Assembly (NCBI RefSeq): GCF_000635915.2
Contig: NZ_CP015614.1
Span: 2,029,501-2,093,500, forward strand
From: Brevundimonas naejangsanensis
GTDB taxonomy: Bacteria > Pseudomonadota > Alphaproteobacteria > Caulobacterales > Caulobacteraceae
DNA length: 64,000 bases
Reading direction: 5' to 3'
The position numbers and the translations under genes are program-made. The notes beneath the pieces are model-generated. The model saw only the letters and a list, made by a program, of their open reading frames with translations, did no database searches and was not told where the DNA came from. How positions within the stretch are numbered: position 1 is the stretch's first letter; each line of letters begins with the position of its first letter. Below are positions 61,361-64,000 of this stretch, one piece after another.

Positions 61361-62668
61361 TTATGCCGTCTGGAAGCGCCCCTGGCGCTTGCGAACCCAC
61401 AACCAGGCCAGGCTGGTCACGGCGAAGAAGCCGACGCTGGGCCAGATGTACCCGCCCGCCGCCGCCGCGACCGCAAAGGCCGAGAACACCGCCCCGCCGA
61501 CGGCCAGCAGGCGCCAGCCCGGCTTGGTCGTCAGCTTCCACAACGTCACCGAACACAGGGCGTACAGGCACAGCGTCAGCACCGAGGTCACGCCGATCAG
61601 CACGCCGAACTGCTGGCCCAGCGTCGGCTGGGCGCTGGCGATCACCATGGCGCTCATGATGACGCCGTTGATCAGGGGGTTGGACAGGGGCGTCTTGCCC
61701 TTCTGCGCTCCGCCGAACCAGCGCGGCAGCCAGCCGGCCTCGGCCGAGGCGCGCGCCGTCTCGCCGCCCATCATGGTCCAGCCCGCGATGGTGCCGGTCG
61801 CCTTGATGACGGCGCAGGCCGCCACCAGGCCGGCCACCGAGGCTCCCATGACCCGCGCCACCAGATCGGCGTAGGGGCTGGTGGAATGGGCCAGGACATC
61901 GGCCGGGATGACGCCGAACACCGCCACGCTGGCCGCCACATAGACGACGAAGGCCAGCAAAACCCCGCCCAGCGAGGCGCGGCCGACATCGGTCGCCGGA
62001 TTCTTCACCTGGCTGGACAGGGCCGCCGCGCTCTCGACGCCCAGGAAGGCCCAGAAGATCACGGCCAGCGACGCCGGAACCGTCTTCATCAGCGGGTCGC
62101 CCGCCGGGCTCCACGACGCTGCGAAGGTGTCGCCGCTGAAGGCGATGACGCCGGCGATGATGGCCAGGCCGATGGGGATCAGCCCCAACACCAGGGTGAT
62201 CGCCCCGAAGCGCGCCGCCGTCTTCGACCCGGCCGCATAGGCCGCCGTGGTCAGCCAGATCAGCGCCAGATTGCTGAGCGCGCCCCACAGCGGCTCCTTC
62301 AGCGCCGGAAAAAAGAAGGCCAGATAGCCGGTCCCCGCCACCGCCACGGCGACATTGCCGGTCAGACAGGCCGCCCAATAGGCCAGTCCCGTCTGATAGC
62401 CCAGGAACCGCCCCAGACCGCGCCGGGCGAAATCCGACAGGCCGTCGGCCTCGGGCTGCATTCGCCCCAGACCGCCGAACACCAGCGCCAGGGTCACGGC
62501 CCCGACGCCGCAGACGATCCAGCCGATCAGGCTGCTGCTGCCGGTCGGCGCTAAGGTGGCGGGCAGAAGATAGACGCCCGATCCGATCATATTGCCGGCC
62601 ACCACCAGGGCGGCCAGACCCCAGCCGATGCGGCGCGACGGTTCAGGCAGGACGTCCAGTTGGCTCAT
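61361..62668 (-). CDS. APC-family amino acid/polyamine permease
   Basis: This is a 435-residue transporter with about 12 membrane helices. TM1 carries the substrate-binding signature GNMIGSGVYLLPATLA, typical of the basic amino acid/polyamine antiporter group (AdiC, PotE, CadB). TM6 has AVIFWAFLGVESAAALSSQV. The substrate cannot be inferred. It follows the SDR gene by 9 bp and precedes carA by 86 bp on the same strand. Confidence 0.87.
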   Translation of the reverse strand: MSQLDVLPEPSRRIGWGLAALVVAGNMIGSGVYLLPATLAPTGSSSLIGWIVCGVGAVTLALVFGGLGRMQPEADGLSDFARRGLGRFLGYQTGLAYWAACLTGNVAVAVAGTGYLAFFFPALKEPLWGALSNLALIWLTTAAYAAGSKTAARFGAITLVLGLIPIGLAIIAGVIAFSGDTFAASWSPAGDPLMKTVPASLAVIFWAFLGVESAAALSSQVKNPATDVGRASLGGVLLAFVVYVAASVAVFGVIPADVLAHSTSPYADLVARVMGASVAGLVAACAVIKATGTIAGWTMMGGETARASAEAGWLPRWFGGAQKGKTPLSNPLINGVIMSAMVIASAQPTLGQQFGVLIGVTSVLTLCLYALCSVTLWKLTTKPGWRLLAVGGAVFSAFAVAAAAGGYIWPSVGFFAVTSLAWLWVRKRQGRFQTA

Positions 62669-62677
62669 ACGCGCCCT

Positions 62678-63391
62678 TTACTCGGGAATTCGCGCGCTGT
62701 CCCATGCGAATACGCCGCCGCTGTCGGCCGGCGTCAGCCCCTCGATCACCGTCAGCAGGCTGGCGGCGGAAAAGGCGGGCGAGAATAGCTTCTCGGGCTT
62801 GACCCCGCGCTGGAAGGGCGCGCTCAGGGCCGTGTCCACCGTGCCCGGATGCAGGCCCGCGACCACCGCCTGCGGATGGGTGCGCGCCAGTTCCACCGAC
62901 AGGGTCTTCAGGATCATGTTCAGCGCCGCCTTGGACGCGCGATAGCTGTGCCAGCCGCCCAGCCGGTTATCGCCGATTGACCCGACCCGCGCCGACAGGG
63001 CCGCGAACACCGCCCGCTCGTCGCGCGGCAGCAAGGGCAAGAAGTGACGCGCCGCCAAAGCCGGCCCCACGGCGTTGATCCGATAGTCGCGCATCAGATG
63101 CTCCGCCGACAACTCGCGCCAGCTCCGTTCGGGCGTCTGGCCGGAGTGCAGCACCCCGGTCGCCACGATGACCAGGGTCGGCGCAGGACCCCCGGCGATG
63201 CGCGCGGCGGCGGCGGCCATGCTGGCCTCGTCCTCCAGATCCAGATAGCCGTGCGTCACGCCCTCGATGGGCGCCGCCGGCGTACGCGACAGGCCGTGCA
63301 CCACGCGGTCGCCCGCCTGACCCAGCTGCTGCGCCAGCGCCCTCCCCACGCCGCCCGACACCCCCACGATGATCGCCGAACCCGTCCTCAT
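62678..63391 (-). CDS. Short-chain dehydrogenase/reductase, C-factor-like
   Basis: This is a 237-residue SDR enzyme. It has the nucleotide-binding loop VGVSGGVGRALAQQLG, a shifted NAG-equivalent (RINAVGPALAARHFLPLL), catalytic Tyr and Lys in SYRASKAALNMIL, and LHPGTVDTALSAPF after the active site. The size and motif pattern resemble C-factor (CsgA)-like SDRs. Substrate is unknown. It is first in a transcript with the permease. Confidence 0.88.
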   Translation of the reverse strand: MRTGSAIIVGVSGGVGRALAQQLGQAGDRVVHGLSRTPAAPIEGVTHGYLDLEDEASMAAAAARIAGGPAPTLVIVATGVLHSGQTPERSWRELSAEHLMRDYRINAVGPALAARHFLPLLPRDERAVFAALSARVGSIGDNRLGGWHSYRASKAALNMILKTLSVELARTHPQAVVAGLHPGTVDTALSAPFQRGVKPEKLFSPAFSAASLLTVIEGLTPADSGGVFAWDSARIPE

Positions 63392-63524
63392 GTCTTTCGC
63401 CTTTCGCGCGCGCCTGTCTCCGGAAATACGCCGCTGAACCGTCTCTGGACCGATGACGCCCTACCTTCGCCATCCACGCGGGTTTAGGAAGCAGGCAGCC
63501 CCCTCGCGCCTGGACGACGCCCCC

Positions 63525-64000
63525 ATGAGCATCACCACGGTCGGCCTCGATGCCGACGACACCCTCTGGCACAATGAGACTCTCTTCCGCCTCAGCCAGA
63601 AGCGGTTCGCCGAACTGCTGGCCGACCATGCCGAAGAGCCGGTGATGATGGACCGCCTGGCGCAGGTCGAACGGCGCAACCTTCGTCTTTACGGCTACGG
63701 CGTGAAGGGCTTCACCCTGTCGATGCTGGAGACGGCGATGGAGCTGTGCGACGGCTCGGCCCCGCCCCACATCGTGCGGGAAATCCTGGCCGCCGGGCGC
63801 GAAATGCTGGTCCACCCGGTCGAGACCCTGCCTGGCGTCGCCGAGACGGTCGCCGATCTGTCGACGCGCTACCGCCTCATTCTGATCACGAAGGGCGACC
63901 TGATGGACCAGGAACGCAAGCTCGCCGCCTCAAGACTGGGCGACTACTTCTCGGGCGTCGAAATTGTGTCGGAAAAGGACCGGGGAACTTACCAAACTGT
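63525..64000 (+). CDS. HAD-superfamily hydrolase, 3' end cut by the window edge
   Basis: The frame begins at ATG 63525 and stays open to the last base, giving 158 residues so far. HAD motif I is GLDADDTLWHNE (nucleophile Asp and general acid Asp) and motif II is LILITKGD. The cap region between them is helical. It is a phosphatase-type HAD; the substrate is unknown. It is divergent from the SDR gene. Confidence 0.85.
   Translation, partial: MSITTVGLDADDTLWHNETLFRLSQKRFAELLADHAEEPVMMDRLAQVERRNLRLYGYGVKGFTLSMLETAMELCDGSAPPHIVREILAAGREMLVHPVETLPGVAETVADLSTRYRLILITKGDLMDQERKLAASRLGDYFSGVEIVSEKDRGTYQT

Overview
The window is a 64 kb piece of a GC-rich alphaproteobacterial chromosome. It most resembles Caulobacterales and probably Brevundimonas. 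The reasons are a PleC/PdhS-type cell-cycle kinase, the ruvCAB-ybgC-tolQRAB-pal-cpoB-tilS-ftsH block, dnaG next to rpoD, a ccmIEFH cluster, and dense coding with many GTG and TTG starts. I recognise no tRNA, rRNA, CRISPR array, prophage or classical insertion sequence. Almost all genes are ordinary chromosomal genes, so the unusual content is between and inside them.

Layout. 1-5.3 kb: a truncated unknown gene, a PleC-like kinase, then a minus-strand ECF sigma / anti-sigma-like / periplasmic metal-sensor-like set and a secreted EF-hand protein. 5.3-12.4 kb: glnE coupled to a two-component kinase, a DUF559 nuclease-like gene, the response regulator and a DegP/MucD protease. 12.5-17.8 kb: cytochrome c maturation (ccmI-E-F-H) plus an unknown helical protein. 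18 kb: a lower-GC acetyltransferase behind a seven-codon leader ORF and a hairpin. 18.6-21.9 kb: a PepSY / OmpR-type regulator / kinase operon with candidate operators. 21.9-26.1 kb: nucleotidyltransferase, thiD, SugE-type exporter, folP and an Rnk-like regulator. 26.1-39.6 kb: ftsH, tilS, the Tol-Pal envelope system and RuvABC. 39.6-46.6 kb: two MgtC paralogues, hemerythrin, a YebC regulator, and an apparent nucleic-acid salvage group (ribokinase, nucleoside hydrolase, S1/P1 nuclease). 47-53.2 kb: 3D-domain protein, Mpo1-like protein, DEAD-box helicase, HxlR regulator and a VOC/SRPBCC/DUF1428 cluster. 53.4-64 kb: rpoD, dnaG, patatin lipoprotein, carA without an adjacent carB, a permease, an SDR and a truncated HAD hydrolase.

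The most interesting signal is a dispersed family of paired, convergent, palindrome-rich elements. There are seven units in 64 kb. Each has two arms of roughly 40-75 bp in opposite orientation, and each arm carries one or two hairpins and ends in a G-rich motif. Six units are about 145-156 bp long and carry no recognisable gene. One of these lies inside the tilS coding sequence and is translated in frame. The seventh unit brackets a DUF559 (PD-(D/E)xK-like) gene inserted between a response regulator and its kinase; one arm supplies that gene's ribosome binding site and the other encodes its C-terminus. This looks like a MITE-like family with one gene-bearing member and a candidate mobilising nuclease. 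That link is inference. Other leads are a perfect 50-bp tandem hairpin duplication, a possible attenuator leader, 11-bp-phased operator repeats, a nested hairpin before an overlooked 55-codon ORF, and a DnaG primase without zinc ligands.
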